NCBI RefSeq assembly: GCF_000484635.1
Contig: NZ_AXVM01000002.1
Location: forward strand, 496,001-560,000
DNA length: 64,000 nucleotides
Reading direction: 5' to 3'
Origin: Comamonas badia DSM 17552
GTDB lineage: Bacteria; Pseudomonadota; Gammaproteobacteria; Burkholderiales; Burkholderiaceae_C
This document shows positions 38,559 through 48,735 of this stretch, piece after piece. The position numbers were made by a program, and so were the translations under genes. The notes below the pieces were generated by a model. It saw only the letters and a program-made list of their open reading frames with translations. It had not been told where the DNA came from and did no database searches. Within the stretch, counting starts at the first letter, position 1. Every line of letters begins with the position of its first letter.

Positions 38559-40742
38559 TCAGCGCGGCACGGCGATGGACGTACCCGCGTAGCCGATCCG
38601 GTCAGCCGCGGCCGGCGTGGCCACGAACGGCGGCACATTCGCTGCGGTGATCGTGTTCGCCGCGCCAGGCATGCCCCCGCGCGGCGTGGCGCGCACCACC
38701 TGGCTGTCGGGCAGGGCGGCGCCCTTCTTCAGGTGATCCCACATCGCGTTCATCGCCTGATTGAAGTACGGATGCAGCGGCACGAAGCGCGTGTCGAAGC
38801 CCGAGAACGGCAGGAACGCGTCGAAATGCTGGCCATTCATCACCTCGATGTAGCGCAGCTTGCTCGAAGCGCCTTCGATGGTGCGATTGAGCGCGGTATA
38901 GGCGCGTGCGTTGTCGTTCACCGGCACCAGCGCATCACTGCGGCCCGCCACGATGATGGCTGGCTTGCCGCGCAGGTTGGCCGTGTGCAGCACCTCGGCG
39001 ATACCGGCGCGCACCCGGTCACTGTCGCTCTTGGTGGGTGTGCTGGTGGCCGTGAGCACGTCACCCGTCACCGGATCCCTGCCGGTCACCAGCGCGTGCT
39101 GGCACAGCGCGTTATCGAGCCCAAAGTCGAACCTGAGCGTGGACGGCGAAACCGCGAACTGCCATGCCTTGGCGCCGCCCACCGAGTCGTTGTAGATCAC
39201 CGTGGCCGGCGTGCCATTGGCCGTGCCATTGGCCGTGGCGAAGCTCTGCGCCAGCGCGGCGGGCGCGGCAGCCACCACGTTGCCGGTGAGGGGGTTGACC
39301 GCGGCGAAGCTGGTGTTGCACAGATTGGCGTCGGCGGCAAAGCGGCCGTAGGCCATGGTGTACATGGCCGAAAGGATGGGCCCGTTGCCCAGCGCGTAGT
39401 GGGCGTTGTGCATGGTGTCGTTGTATTCCGTCCAGCCGTAGGCGTGCAGCTTGGCCAGCGCATCGGCGGCGCGTTCGGCGGTGGTGGCGCCGCTCACCAA
39501 TCCCTTGTCGGCCAGGCTGTCGCAGCGGAACCCGGCGAGCGCCGCCGTGCCGGTCAGGCCGAGGTAGTTGTAGACCGAGATTTCGCTCAGCGCCGCGTTG
39601 GCCGCCAGCGCCGCGCAAGGCTGATAGATGTTGCCGTAGGTGGTGTATTCGGCCAGGGTCTTGCCGTAGCCGGCAACCGCCGCGCCATCGAACTGGATGC
39701 CGTAGCCGCCGGCAGTGGGCATTTCGGTCACCGGCTCGGAGGCCACCACGCCGTCGATGAGGCCATCGCCGTCCTGCTCGGCGGCGCGCAGCGAGGCCGC
39801 GCCACCGTTGGAGGCGGAGCCCGCGATCACCAGCGTATTGCCCGCAGTGAAGGGCACGGGATCGTCGGCCGTGCCGTAGCGGGCGTTGAGCACGTACAAC
39901 GCATAGCGGCCCGCGGCCAGGGTATCGGTGCCCCAGTCCCTCTCGGGGTTCTGCTGCGAATGCGCGTGCTTGATGGCGATGCGGTTGGGGAAGGCCGTGT
40001 TGTAGGCGGTGCGCGCCGCATCGCTCAAGGCGGTGAAGAAGCTCAAGGCCCCGGCTGCGCCGCGCGCGGCGCGTGTGCCGTCGATCTTGTTTACCGTGTC
40101 GTCGGAGAGATTGTGCAGACCCACGCCCTTGCCGGCATCGGTCAGCGCCACGGCGCAGCCTTTCTTCAGGCCCCATTCGCCCGCCGTGCCGATGGCGCCG
40201 TAGACGCCGCGCGAACCCGACGAGGCGCCGATCACGATGCAGGGGCTGCTGGCGCTGAAGCTGTCGGGCACCTGCACGGCGATCACGGTCTGCTTGCGCT
40301 TGGAGCCATCGTCGAGCACGGCGACGTACTCGATGCCGGGGATCAGGCCTTCATCGGCCGTGGCATGTCCGTCGAGCGTCACATTGGGGCCGTAAAGCGA
40401 GCCGTAGCCGCCACCCGGCGTGTAGTCGAGGATGCCCCGGTAGTTGGAGAAGATGGCATTGCGCCGCAACTCGGCGACCGAGGGACTCGCCGGGTCGGCA
40501 TAAGCCGGCGCGGCGGCGGCGCCCAGGCCAGTCTTGCCGATACCGCCCGTGAGCAGGTCCTGCGCGGCGGCCGTGGCACCCGTGCCTGCCGTGGTGGCGC
40601 GATAGTCCGTGGACCCCATCTCGGTGATGCCGGCGGGCAGATCATTCGTCGGCTTGGAGGAACCACCGCCGCAGGCAGCCAGCGCTGCGATGGCCAGGGC
40701 CGTGGCGGCCCAGCGCGTCGTCACTCGTTCATTCGTTCGCAT
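38559..40742 (-). CDS. D-(-)-3-hydroxybutyrate oligomer hydrolase
   Basis: A 727-residue exported hydrolase that cuts 3-hydroxybutyrate oligomers released from polyhydroxybutyrate. The N-terminus has a lipoprotein-type signal (ALAIAALAACGGGSS). Conserved stretches include NYRGILDYTPGGGYGSLYG, IVIGASSGSRGVYGA (candidate Ser) and VMNGQHFDAFLPF with a candidate catalytic His. It starts 58 bases after the last gene of the Liv-type ABC transporter and is likely co-transcribed, so released monomers could be taken up by that system. Confidence 0.9.
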   Translation of the reverse strand: MRTNERVTTRWAATALAIAALAACGGGSSKPTNDLPAGITEMGSTDYRATTAGTGATAAAQDLLTGGIGKTGLGAAAAPAYADPASPSVAELRRNAIFSNYRGILDYTPGGGYGSLYGPNVTLDGHATADEGLIPGIEYVAVLDDGSKRKQTVIAVQVPDSFSASSPCIVIGASSGSRGVYGAIGTAGEWGLKKGCAVALTDAGKGVGLHNLSDDTVNKIDGTRAARGAAGALSFFTALSDAARTAYNTAFPNRIAIKHAHSQQNPERDWGTDTLAAGRYALYVLNARYGTADDPVPFTAGNTLVIAGSASNGGAASLRAAEQDGDGLIDGVVASEPVTEMPTAGGYGIQFDGAAVAGYGKTLAEYTTYGNIYQPCAALAANAALSEISVYNYLGLTGTAALAGFRCDSLADKGLVSGATTAERAADALAKLHAYGWTEYNDTMHNAHYALGNGPILSAMYTMAYGRFAADANLCNTSFAAVNPLTGNVVAAAPAALAQSFATANGTANGTPATVIYNDSVGGAKAWQFAVSPSTLRFDFGLDNALCQHALVTGRDPVTGDVLTATSTPTKSDSDRVRAGIAEVLHTANLRGKPAIIVAGRSDALVPVNDNARAYTALNRTIEGASSKLRYIEVMNGQHFDAFLPFSGFDTRFVPLHPYFNQAMNAMWDHLKKGAALPDSQVVRATPRGGMPGAANTITAANVPPFVATPAAADRIGYAGTSIAVPR

Positions 40743-40800
40743 GTCGTCTCCTTAGAAAAGGTATGGTTGTCATCACACAAGGGAAAGCGAAAGCAGGTTT

Positions 40801-41865
40801 TCAGCCCCGGATCCGGGCGCGCAGCCGCCCCACCACACCGGTGGGGAAGTAATAGACCGAGAGCACGAACAGCAGGCCCAGCCAGAGCAGCCAGCGGTCG
40901 GGCGAAAGCAGCGCGGAAAGCCAGGGCAGCGCGTTCACCGCGTCGCTGGCGAGGCGCAGCAGATCCTGCAGATAGCTTTGCGCGACCATGAACAGCACCG
41001 CGCCTATGGCCGCGCCGTAGATCGTGCCCATGCCGCCGATCACCACGATAAGCAGCACGTCCATCATGATCTCGAACGACAGCGAAGTGTCCGGCCCGTT
41101 GTAGCGCAGCCAGAGCGCCAGCATGCAGCCTGCCAGCGTGGCGAACAGGGCAGAAATGACGCTGGAGAGCGTGCGGTAGACCACCACGCGGTAGCCTATG
41201 GCCTCGGCGCGGAATTCGTTCTCGCGGATCGCCTGCAGCACGTGCCCGAACGGCGAATTGACCACGCGCAGCATCGCCAGGATCAGCACCACCGCCGCCA
41301 CGAACAACAGGTAGTAGCAGAAGATCTTGCCGTCGATGTCCACACCCAGGAAGGGATTGTCGAAGGGCTCGAAGCTGGGCGAAAGCACTTCGGGAATCTT
41401 GAAACTCAGGCCGTCCTCGCCGCCGGTGAAATCCGACAGCTGCGAGGCCAGCGTCTGAAACGCCGCCGCCACCGCCAGCGTGATCATGGCGAAGAAGATC
41501 GCCCGCACGCGCAGCGAAAACAGGCCGACGACAAGCGACAGCACCAGCGAGACCGCCAGCGCCCCGAGCACGCCCACCGCCAGTGCCGTCCAGGTGGGCC
41601 CCATGCGCGTGGTGGCGATCGCAATGCCGTAGGCGCCGATGCCGAAGAACATGGTGTGCGCGAAGCTCACGATGCCGGTGTAGCCCAGCAGCAGGTCAAA
41701 GCTGGCCACCAGCACGACGAACACCAGCACCTTGGCCGCGACGTTGAGCGCCTTTACGCCCGGAAAGATGAAGGGGGCGCACAGCAGACCCAGCAGGATG
41801 AGCACCAGGATGGCGGTGAGCGCGCGGTTGCGCGGCAAATCACCCGAGAAGATGCGATGCAGCAT
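40801..41865 (-). CDS. Branched-chain amino acid-type ABC transporter permease (LivM family)
   Basis: A 354-residue permease with about ten hydrophobic segments. The family stretch LLLGYTGIVSFAHTMFFGIGAYG and the C-terminal VVIGGMGTIYGAAIGA are typical of LivM. It follows the LivH-like gene by 15 bases. The HAAT family also carries amides, urea and aromatic acids. Confidence 0.94.
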   Translation of the reverse strand: MLHRIFSGDLPRNRALTAILVLILLGLLCAPFIFPGVKALNVAAKVLVFVVLVASFDLLLGYTGIVSFAHTMFFGIGAYGIAIATTRMGPTWTALAVGVLGALAVSLVLSLVVGLFSLRVRAIFFAMITLAVAAAFQTLASQLSDFTGGEDGLSFKIPEVLSPSFEPFDNPFLGVDIDGKIFCYYLLFVAAVVLILAMLRVVNSPFGHVLQAIRENEFRAEAIGYRVVVYRTLSSVISALFATLAGCMLALWLRYNGPDTSLSFEIMMDVLLIVVIGGMGTIYGAAIGAVLFMVAQSYLQDLLRLASDAVNALPWLSALLSPDRWLLWLGLLFVLSVYYFPTGVVGRLRARIRG

Positions 41866-41880
41866 GTCTGTTGCCTCCGC

Positions 41881-42864
41881 CTACCGGTGGGTGACCGCGT
41901 ACACGCCGCTCGGGCGCCACAGCAGGATGGCGACCATCAGCAGGATGTTGGAAAACAGCGCCACCTTGGGCACGAGGAAGCCGGTGTAATTGGCCATCAG
42001 CCCGACCAGCAGCGCGCCGATCAGGGCGCCACCGGTGCTGCCCAGCCCGCCGATGATGATGACGATGAAGATCAGGATGTTGACCTGCCCGCCCATCTGC
42101 GGCACCACGTTCTGCTGGTACAAGCCCCACATCACGCCGCCCAGGCCGGCGAGCGCGCTGCCGGCGACGAACACGCCGACGAACAGGCGCCGGATGCGGT
42201 AGCCCAGCGCCTCCACCATCTCGCGGTCCTGCACGCCGGCGCGGATCAAGAGGCCCACCTTGGTGCGCGCCAGCACCCACACCAGCATGGCAAACACCAC
42301 CAGGCCGACGACGACGGCGATCAGCCGGTATTTCTCGATCGCCGCATCGCCCACCAGCAGCGAGCCGCGCATGCCCATGGGCAGCGGCAGCGGAATCTGC
42401 TGCGGGCCCCAGATCACCTTGATGAGTTCCTCGCCGATGATCATGCCGCCCATGGTGATGAGGATCTGCTTGAGATGGTTGCCGTACACCGGGCGCACCA
42501 GCCAGCGCTCGAACGCCACGCCGACGGCGCCTGCCACCAGCATGGCGACGGCCATCGCCGGCAGCACCGCCACCAGGTTGCGCCAGAGCTCGCCCGAGCC
42601 CGTCCAATCGCCCATCAGCCCGAGCACGCTGGTGGCGACGAAGGCGCCCAGCGCGATGAACACGCCGTGGCCGAAATTGAGCACGTCCATCAGGCCGAAG
42701 ATCAGCGTGAGGCCCGAGGCAATGATGAAGATGATCATCCCCATCGCCAGCCCCGCCACGGTGAGCGTGAGCCAGGTGGAGCCCGAGCCGATGAAGGGCA
42801 GCACCAGCAGCGCCAGCAGGGGCACCAAGGCCAGCGGTTTCCAGTCGGTATCACGCATGCGCAT
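41881..42864 (-). CDS. Branched-chain amino acid-type ABC transporter permease (LivH family)
   Basis: A permease of about 327 residues. SGLTLIFGLMDVLNFGHGVF and IIIGGLGSTGGALIGALLVG are LivH signatures. Starts at 42882, 42864 and 42858 are all possible; 42864 is preferred for the AAAGGG upstream. A 116-bp palindromic element separates it from livF. Confidence 0.92.
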   Translation of the reverse strand: MRMRDTDWKPLALVPLLALLVLPFIGSGSTWLTLTVAGLAMGMIIFIIASGLTLIFGLMDVLNFGHGVFIALGAFVATSVLGLMGDWTGSGELWRNLVAVLPAMAVAMLVAGAVGVAFERWLVRPVYGNHLKQILITMGGMIIGEELIKVIWGPQQIPLPLPMGMRGSLLVGDAAIEKYRLIAVVVGLVVFAMLVWVLARTKVGLLIRAGVQDREMVEALGYRIRRLFVGVFVAGSALAGLGGVMWGLYQQNVVPQMGGQVNILIFIVIIIGGLGSTGGALIGALLVGLMANYTGFLVPKVALFSNILLMVAILLWRPSGVYAVTHR

Positions 42865-42895
42865 ACATAGCCCTTTCTGCATGCATGGCTTCCTG

Positions 42896-43011
42896 CTCCT
42901 TCCCCCTCTGGGGGAAGGCGGGGATGGGGGCTGGTGTGTCTTGCCGGGCTGCCCGGGAAGAAGCCAGCGCTCCAGGCCCCCACCCCTGCCCTCCCCCAGA
43001 GGGGGAGGGAG
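42896..43011. repeat. Repeat family B palindrome between livF- and livH-like genes
   Basis: Two arms of about 37 bases face each other: the left begins CTCCTTCCCCCTCTGGGGGA and the right ends TCCCCCAGAGGGGGAGGGAG. Each arm is itself a short palindrome. The same arrangement recurs at 44540-44654, and single arms at 51141-51176 and 22346-22382. No open frame is contained. Confidence 0.75.
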
Positions 43012-43026
43012 CCAGCTGATACGCCG

Positions 43027-43752
43027 TCATAAAGCCAGCCCCAGCAGCGACCGCTGCAATGCCTCGTCCTGCGCCAGCGCGGCCATGGCGCCCGCATGCA
43101 CCACGCGGCCGTTGTCCATCACGGCGACGCTGTCGCCCAGGCGGCGAGCGAAGTTCAGGTTCTGCTCCACCAGCAGGATGGTCACGCCGCTTTGCTTGAG
43201 CTGGTCGAACGCGGCGATCATGTTGTTGATGATGGCGGGCGCCAGGCCCTTGCTGGGTTCATCGACGATGAGCAGATCGCGTGGCTCGACGATGGCGCGT
43301 GCCACGGCCACCATCTGCTTCTGCCCGCCCGAGAGCTTGCCCGCCGGGTGGTGCCAGAATTTTTCCACCGCCGGGAACATGCCGAAGATCCATTGCAGGC
43401 GCTGGCTGTCCATCGCCGCCGCGTTGCGCGCGCCGCGCGCGGCCAGCAGCAGGTTTTCCTGCACCGTCAGATCGGCAAAGATGCCCATGTTCTCGGGCAC
43501 GTAGGCGATGTTCAATTGCGCGATGCGCGGCGTATCGAGCCGCGTGATGTCCTGCCCGGCAAAGCGGATGCTGCCCTGCGAGGCCTGCCACAGGCCCATG
43601 ATGGTGCGCAGCGTCGTCGTCTTGCCCGCGCCGTTGCGCCCCAGCAGCAGCGTGACCGCGCCGCGCGGCACGGCCATATCCACGCCATGCAGGATGTGGT
43701 AGGCGCCGATGTGGGTGTGCACACCGGCGAGTTCCAGAAGGTTTGCGCTCAT
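43027..43752 (-). CDS. Branched-chain amino acid-type ABC transporter ATP-binding protein (LivF family)
   Basis: A 241-residue ATPase. Walker A GRNGAGKTT, signature LSGGQKQM and Walker B LLIVDEPSKGLAP are intact. The start at 43752 (MSANLLELAGVHTHIG) overlaps the livG-like stop by ATGA. Confidence 0.95.
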   Translation of the reverse strand: MSANLLELAGVHTHIGAYHILHGVDMAVPRGAVTLLLGRNGAGKTTTLRTIMGLWQASQGSIRFAGQDITRLDTPRIAQLNIAYVPENMGIFADLTVQENLLLAARGARNAAAMDSQRLQWIFGMFPAVEKFWHHPAGKLSGGQKQMVAVARAIVEPRDLLIVDEPSKGLAPAIINNMIAAFDQLKQSGVTILLVEQNLNFARRLGDSVAVMDNGRVVHAGAMAALAQDEALQRSLLGLAL

Positions 43753-44519
43753 GCCGCCTCCTTCTCGTCGCTCACGCCCAGGTACGCCTGCTGCACCACG
43801 GGCGAGGCAATCACCTCGGCCGGCTCGCCATCGGCCACCAGGGTGCCATTGGTCAGCACGATGATGCGGTCGGCCAGTTCGCGCACCACGTCCATCTTGT
43901 GCTCGACCAGCAGGATGGTCTTGCTGCGGTCTTTCTTGAGCTCGCGGATCAGGTTCAGGATCACCGGCGCCTCGTCGTGGCTCATGCCGGCGGTGGGCTC
44001 GTCGAACATATAGACGCTGGGCTCCAGCGCCATCAGCAGCGCCACTTCCAGCTTGCGCTGGTCGCCATGCGGCAGACTGGCGGCTGCGTCCGCGCGCCGC
44101 TCCCACAGCGCCACGCCGCGCAGAATTTCCTCGGCGCGTTCAGTGAGTTGACGGTGGTCGCTCCAGATGCTCCACAGGTTCATGCCGCGGCGGTGGCTGC
44201 CGCCGCGCATGGCCTGCACCGCCAGGCGCACGTTCTCCAGCACCGGCAGGTTGGGAAACAGGTTGGTGAGCTGAAACGCCCGACCCAGCCCGGCCCGCGC
44301 GCGCTCCGATGGCGCCAGGCCGCTCAGATCCCGCCCATCCAGATGCACGCTGCCCGCGCTGGCCTTGAGCTGGCCCGAGATCAGGTTGAAGTAGGTCGTC
44401 TTGCCGGCGCCGTTGGGCCCGACGATGGCCGTGAGCGTGCCCGGTGCAAAACGGCACGACACCGCATTGACGGCCACATGGCCGCCAAAGCGGATGGTGA
44501 GGTCACGGGTTTCGAGCAT
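43749..44519 (-). CDS. Branched-chain amino acid-type ABC transporter ATP-binding protein (LivG family)
   Basis: A 256-residue ATPase. Walker A GPNGAGKTT, the LivG-type region GRAFQLTNLFPNLPVLENV, signature LPHGDQRKLEVA (altered from LSGGQ as is common in LivG) and Walker B VYMFDEPTAGMS are visible. The start at 44519 (MLETRDLTIRFGG) is chosen. A second family B palindrome separates it from the binding-protein gene. Confidence 0.95.
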   Translation of the reverse strand: MLETRDLTIRFGGHVAVNAVSCRFAPGTLTAIVGPNGAGKTTYFNLISGQLKASAGSVHLDGRDLSGLAPSERARAGLGRAFQLTNLFPNLPVLENVRLAVQAMRGGSHRRGMNLWSIWSDHRQLTERAEEILRGVALWERRADAAASLPHGDQRKLEVALLMALEPSVYMFDEPTAGMSHDEAPVILNLIRELKKDRSKTILLVEHKMDVVRELADRIIVLTNGTLVADGEPAEVIASPVVQQAYLGVSDEKEAA

Positions 44520-44539
44520 GGTGCGATGGAACGAAGCAA

Positions 44540-44654
44540 CTCCTTCCCCCTCTGGGGGAAGGTGGGGATGGGGGCTTTCACCCGTTGGAAATTTCCTGGC
44601 GGAGGCACGCCAACAGTCGGCCCCCACCCCGCCCTCCCCCAGAGGGGGAGGGAG
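44540..44654. repeat. Repeat family B palindrome between binding-protein and livG-like genes
   Basis: The left arm begins CTCCTTCCCCCTCTGGGGGA and the right arm ends TCCCCCAGAGGGGGAGGGAG. The spacer differs from that of the copy at 42896-43011. It sits 9 bases from the binding-protein stop, a typical place for a REP-like transcript stabiliser. Confidence 0.75.
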
Positions 44655-44663
44655 AAAGACGCA

Positions 44664-45851
44664 TCAGCGCTTGTTGCGGATCGGGATATGCATCTCTTCA
44701 GGCTTGATTTCATGCACCAGCTCGGGTACGCCCCAGGGGAAGGCCGGGTCGTTCTTGATGCGGAAGTGGTACATGCTCTGCATCGCCTGGTGGTCTTCCT
44801 TGCGGAAGGTCATCAAACCCTTGGGCGTCTCGAAGCTCATGCCTTCCATGGTCTTGATGAGCTTGTTGGTGTTGGTGTCGCCGCCGGTCTTCCTGAGCGC
44901 CGTCACGATGGCCATCGCGGCGGAAAAACCACCGGCGGTGAAGAAGTCCGGCGGGGATTTGAATTCCTTGTAGTGCATCGCCACCAGCGCATCGTTCACC
45001 GGGTTCTTCGGGATGCCGAAGTAGTAGTAGGTGGCGCCTTCCATGCCGGGGAAATTCTTGTAGGCCGCCATCGCCGGCAGGATGTTGCCGCCGCTGAAGA
45101 CCTCGATGCCGTAGCGCTTCTTCAGGTCCGCCGCCGCCAGCGCGTTGAAGGGCGGCGTGCCGCCGGCCCAGATCACCTCGACGGCCTTGCGCCCCGGCTT
45201 GTCCTTGAGCGCGTCGATCAGGCGCTGAATGCCGGCGGTGAAGTCGGTCGTGGTCTGCGGCAGGTATTCCTCGTGCACGATCCTGGCGTGCTTGAGCGCG
45301 TCCTTGAAGGCCTTCACGCCATCGCGCCCGAAGGCGTAATCCTGCGCCAGCGTGGCGACCGAGACGCCATCCCTGTCCATCGCCGCCGCGTTGGCGATGG
45401 CGTCCTGGCTGGAATTGCGGCCGGTGCGGAAGATGTACTTGTTCCACTTGTCGCCGGTGATCGCGTCGGCCACGGCCGGCTCCACCAGCAGAATCTTCTT
45501 GTATTCCTCGGCCACCGGCAGCATGGCCAGCGCCACGCCGGAGCTGGTGGGGCCGACGGCCAGATCGGCCTTGTCGTCGGCGTAGGCCGTGGCCAGCAGG
45601 CTCTTGCCCAGATCGGGCTTGCCCTGGTCGTCCTTCTCGATCAGGACGATCTTCCTGCCGTCGATCTCCATCGTGCCGCCGGTGGCGTATTGAAACCCCA
45701 TCATCAGGCCGGTCTGCGTCTGCTTGCCATAGGCTTCGAGCAAGCCGGTCTTGCTGTAGACATGCGCGATGCGGATTTCGCCGGCCTTGGCGAAGACCGG
45801 CAGGCTGGCAGCGGACAGCGCAGCCAGAGTAAGCAGGGAGCGACGTTGCAT
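44664..45851 (-). CDS. Periplasmic substrate-binding protein of a Liv-type (HAAT) ABC transporter
   Basis: A 395-residue exported protein. The signal peptide is MQRRSLLTLAALSAASLPVFA, followed by a type I periplasmic binding fold (GEIRIAHVYSKTGLLEAYGK, then VAVGPTSSGVALA). The usual first-strand motif leads to a ligand pocket that cannot be assigned. It heads the transport operon and is preceded by a sigma-54-type promoter. Confidence 0.93.
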   Translation of the reverse strand: MQRRSLLTLAALSAASLPVFAKAGEIRIAHVYSKTGLLEAYGKQTQTGLMMGFQYATGGTMEIDGRKIVLIEKDDQGKPDLGKSLLATAYADDKADLAVGPTSSGVALAMLPVAEEYKKILLVEPAVADAITGDKWNKYIFRTGRNSSQDAIANAAAMDRDGVSVATLAQDYAFGRDGVKAFKDALKHARIVHEEYLPQTTTDFTAGIQRLIDALKDKPGRKAVEVIWAGGTPPFNALAAADLKKRYGIEVFSGGNILPAMAAYKNFPGMEGATYYYFGIPKNPVNDALVAMHYKEFKSPPDFFTAGGFSAAMAIVTALRKTGGDTNTNKLIKTMEGMSFETPKGLMTFRKEDHQAMQSMYHFRIKNDPAFPWGVPELVHEIKPEEMHIPIRNKR

Positions 45852-45888
45852 GAGGAATGCCTCCGTTTTTCAAAGATGCCTCGTTCAC

Positions 45889-45904
45889 TGCACAAGCCGT
45901 GCCA
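45889..45904 (-). promoter_or_regulatory. Sigma-54 (-24/-12) promoter of the ABC transporter operon
   Basis: On the minus strand the sequence is TGGCACGGCTTGTGCA, matching TGGCACG-N4-TTGCW at all but one fixed position, with the essential GG and GC at correct spacing. The GC lies about 39 bases from the binding-protein ATG. A sigma-54 activator is encoded just upstream, which supports the call. Confidence 0.8.
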
Positions 45905-45956
45905 GCATCCTCACCTGCGGTTTTGCAGAAATTTCAGCTGATTTTGTCTGGTTGCA

Positions 45957-45972
45957 AGGCAATGATTTGCCT
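45957..45972. promoter_or_regulatory. Perfect inverted repeat AGGCAA-TGAT-TTGCCT, candidate activator site
   Basis: Two 6-base arms with a 4-base centre lie about 55 bases upstream of the -24 element and five bases after the activator gene. It is a candidate enhancer-like site for the sigma-54 activator. A weak terminator of that gene is possible, but there is no T run. Confidence 0.45.
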
Positions 45973-45977
45973 GATTT

Positions 45978-47489
<1,512 letters not shown>

Positions 47490-47549
47490 GGGGCAATGGT
47501 AGCGGTTGAAAGCCGCACAATCGCCGCATCCCCACTCTGCGTTCCGCCC

Positions 47550-48008
47550 GTGCTCTACCCTGCCCTCAAACTCGCCCACCTGCTGTCCATCATCGCCTGG
47601 GTGGGCGGCATGGCGTTTGCCCATTTCTTTCTGCGCCCCGCCGTGCAGGCGCTGGAGCCGCCGCAGCGCCTCACGCTGATGCGCGACGTGCTCCAGCGCT
47701 TTCTCGGCGCCATGGCGCTGGCCGTGGCCATCGTGCTGGCCAGCGGCATCGCACTCATCGGCCTTGCGCACATGGACGCCGCGCAGGCGCTGGCCATGCC
47801 GCCGGCCTGGACCTTCATGGCCATCCTCGGGCTGGTGATGGTGGCGATCTTCGCGGGCATCTGGCTGCGCCTGTTCCCGCGCCTGAACCAGGCGGTCAAC
47901 GCGCGCCAGTGGCCGCAGGCGGCCGCGGCGCTGGCGCCCATCCGCCACTGGGTCGGCGTGAACCTCACGCTGGGCGTGGTGATCGTGGCGGTGGTGCTGC
48001 TCTGGTAG
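47550..48008 (+). CDS. CopD-like small integral membrane protein
   Basis: A 152-residue protein with four hydrophobic helices, including LAHLLSIIAWVGGMAFAHFFL and HWVGVNLTLGVVIVAVVLLW. His in helices 1 and 4 could bind haem or copper, as in CopD-like proteins. The start is GTG at 47550, the only suitable codon near the fold start. It diverges from the sigma-54 activator. Confidence 0.75.
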   Translation: MLYPALKLAHLLSIIAWVGGMAFAHFFLRPAVQALEPPQRLTLMRDVLQRFLGAMALAVAIVLASGIALIGLAHMDAAQALAMPPAWTFMAILGLVMVAIFAGIWLRLFPRLNQAVNARQWPQAAAALAPIRHWVGVNLTLGVVIVAVVLLW

Positions 48009-48018
48009 CGCGGCCGGG

Positions 48019-48678
48019 TCAGCCGCACCGCGGCGGCTCGCCCCAGGCCAGCGCCGCCTCCAGCACCGGCCTGGCCCAGCCCGGCGTCCGCGCCAGCCGG
48101 GCGGCATCCTCCGCCGCGGGCCACACCAGCCGGCCGTGCCGCAGCACCGCCACCGGCACGGGGTCGGGCACCGCCTCGCCCGGCAGCGCCGCGGCGCTGT
48201 TGTCGAACAGGCGCGCCTCGGCCAGGCAGGGCAGCAGTGCGATCAGGTGCGCGATGGAGCTGCTCCAGCGCTCGCGGATCTTGGCCTCGGGGATGGCGTG
48301 GCCGCCAGCGGCAACCCGCTGGCGCACGCGCGCCAGGTGCAGATCCGGCGTGGCCAGGCCGCAAAACCACACCAGCACCTCGTGCGTGCGGCTGGCGGCG
48401 CGCAGCCGCGCGGCGACGCTGGAGCCGCCCAGCGTGGTTTCCAGCGCATGGCTGCGCCCCTGGGCCACGGCTTCATCCAGCCGGCGCATGCCCTCGGTCC
48501 AGGCGGCGGCGTTGGCCTGCACCGGGTCCGCCATCCCGGCGGCGCGCAGTGCGCGGGCATAGGTATCGGGGTTGAACCAGGCCAGGCCGGCGCGGCTCAG
48601 CAGATGCCCGCCAATGGAGCTTTTGCCCGCCCCGTTCACCCCCGCCAGCACGTAGATGACGGGGCGTGAATTTTGCAT
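48019..48678 (-). CDS. Zeta-toxin-like P-loop kinase
   Basis: A 219-residue P-loop protein. Walker A VLAGVNGAGKSS is at the start, and WFNPDTYARALRA followed by ALETTLGGSS matches zeta-toxin-like kinases that phosphorylate UDP-N-acetylglucosamine-type sugars. ATG at 48678 is preferred to TTG at 48681. Downstream of a Phd/YefM-like antitoxin, it may be the toxin of a type II pair. The gap contains repeat family A. Not every zeta-like ATPase is toxic. Confidence 0.75.
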   Translation of the reverse strand: MQNSRPVIYVLAGVNGAGKSSIGGHLLSRAGLAWFNPDTYARALRAAGMADPVQANAAAWTEGMRRLDEAVAQGRSHALETTLGGSSVAARLRAASRTHEVLVWFCGLATPDLHLARVRQRVAAGGHAIPEAKIRERWSSSIAHLIALLPCLAEARLFDNSAAALPGEAVPDPVPVAVLRHGRLVWPAAEDAARLARTPGWARPVLEAALAWGEPPRCG

Positions 48679-48730
48679 CAAAACCGGCTCCAGCGCTTTT
48701 GCATAAAGCGCAAGCAGCTATCGAAAAAAG
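48678..48730. repeat. Dispersed repeat family A copy between antitoxin and toxin
   Basis: The copy includes GGCTCCAGCGC and AAGCGCAAGCAGCTATCGA, matching the 9493 and 51284 copies. It occupies nearly the whole gap between the two genes and reaches the start codon of the kinase. Confidence 0.7.
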
Positions 48731-48735
48731 AGTTC

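Noticed and set aside
42896-44654. A composite transposon made of the two palindromes around livG-livF
   Set aside because: The elements lack transposase genes and target duplications, and the genes between are the normal operon members.
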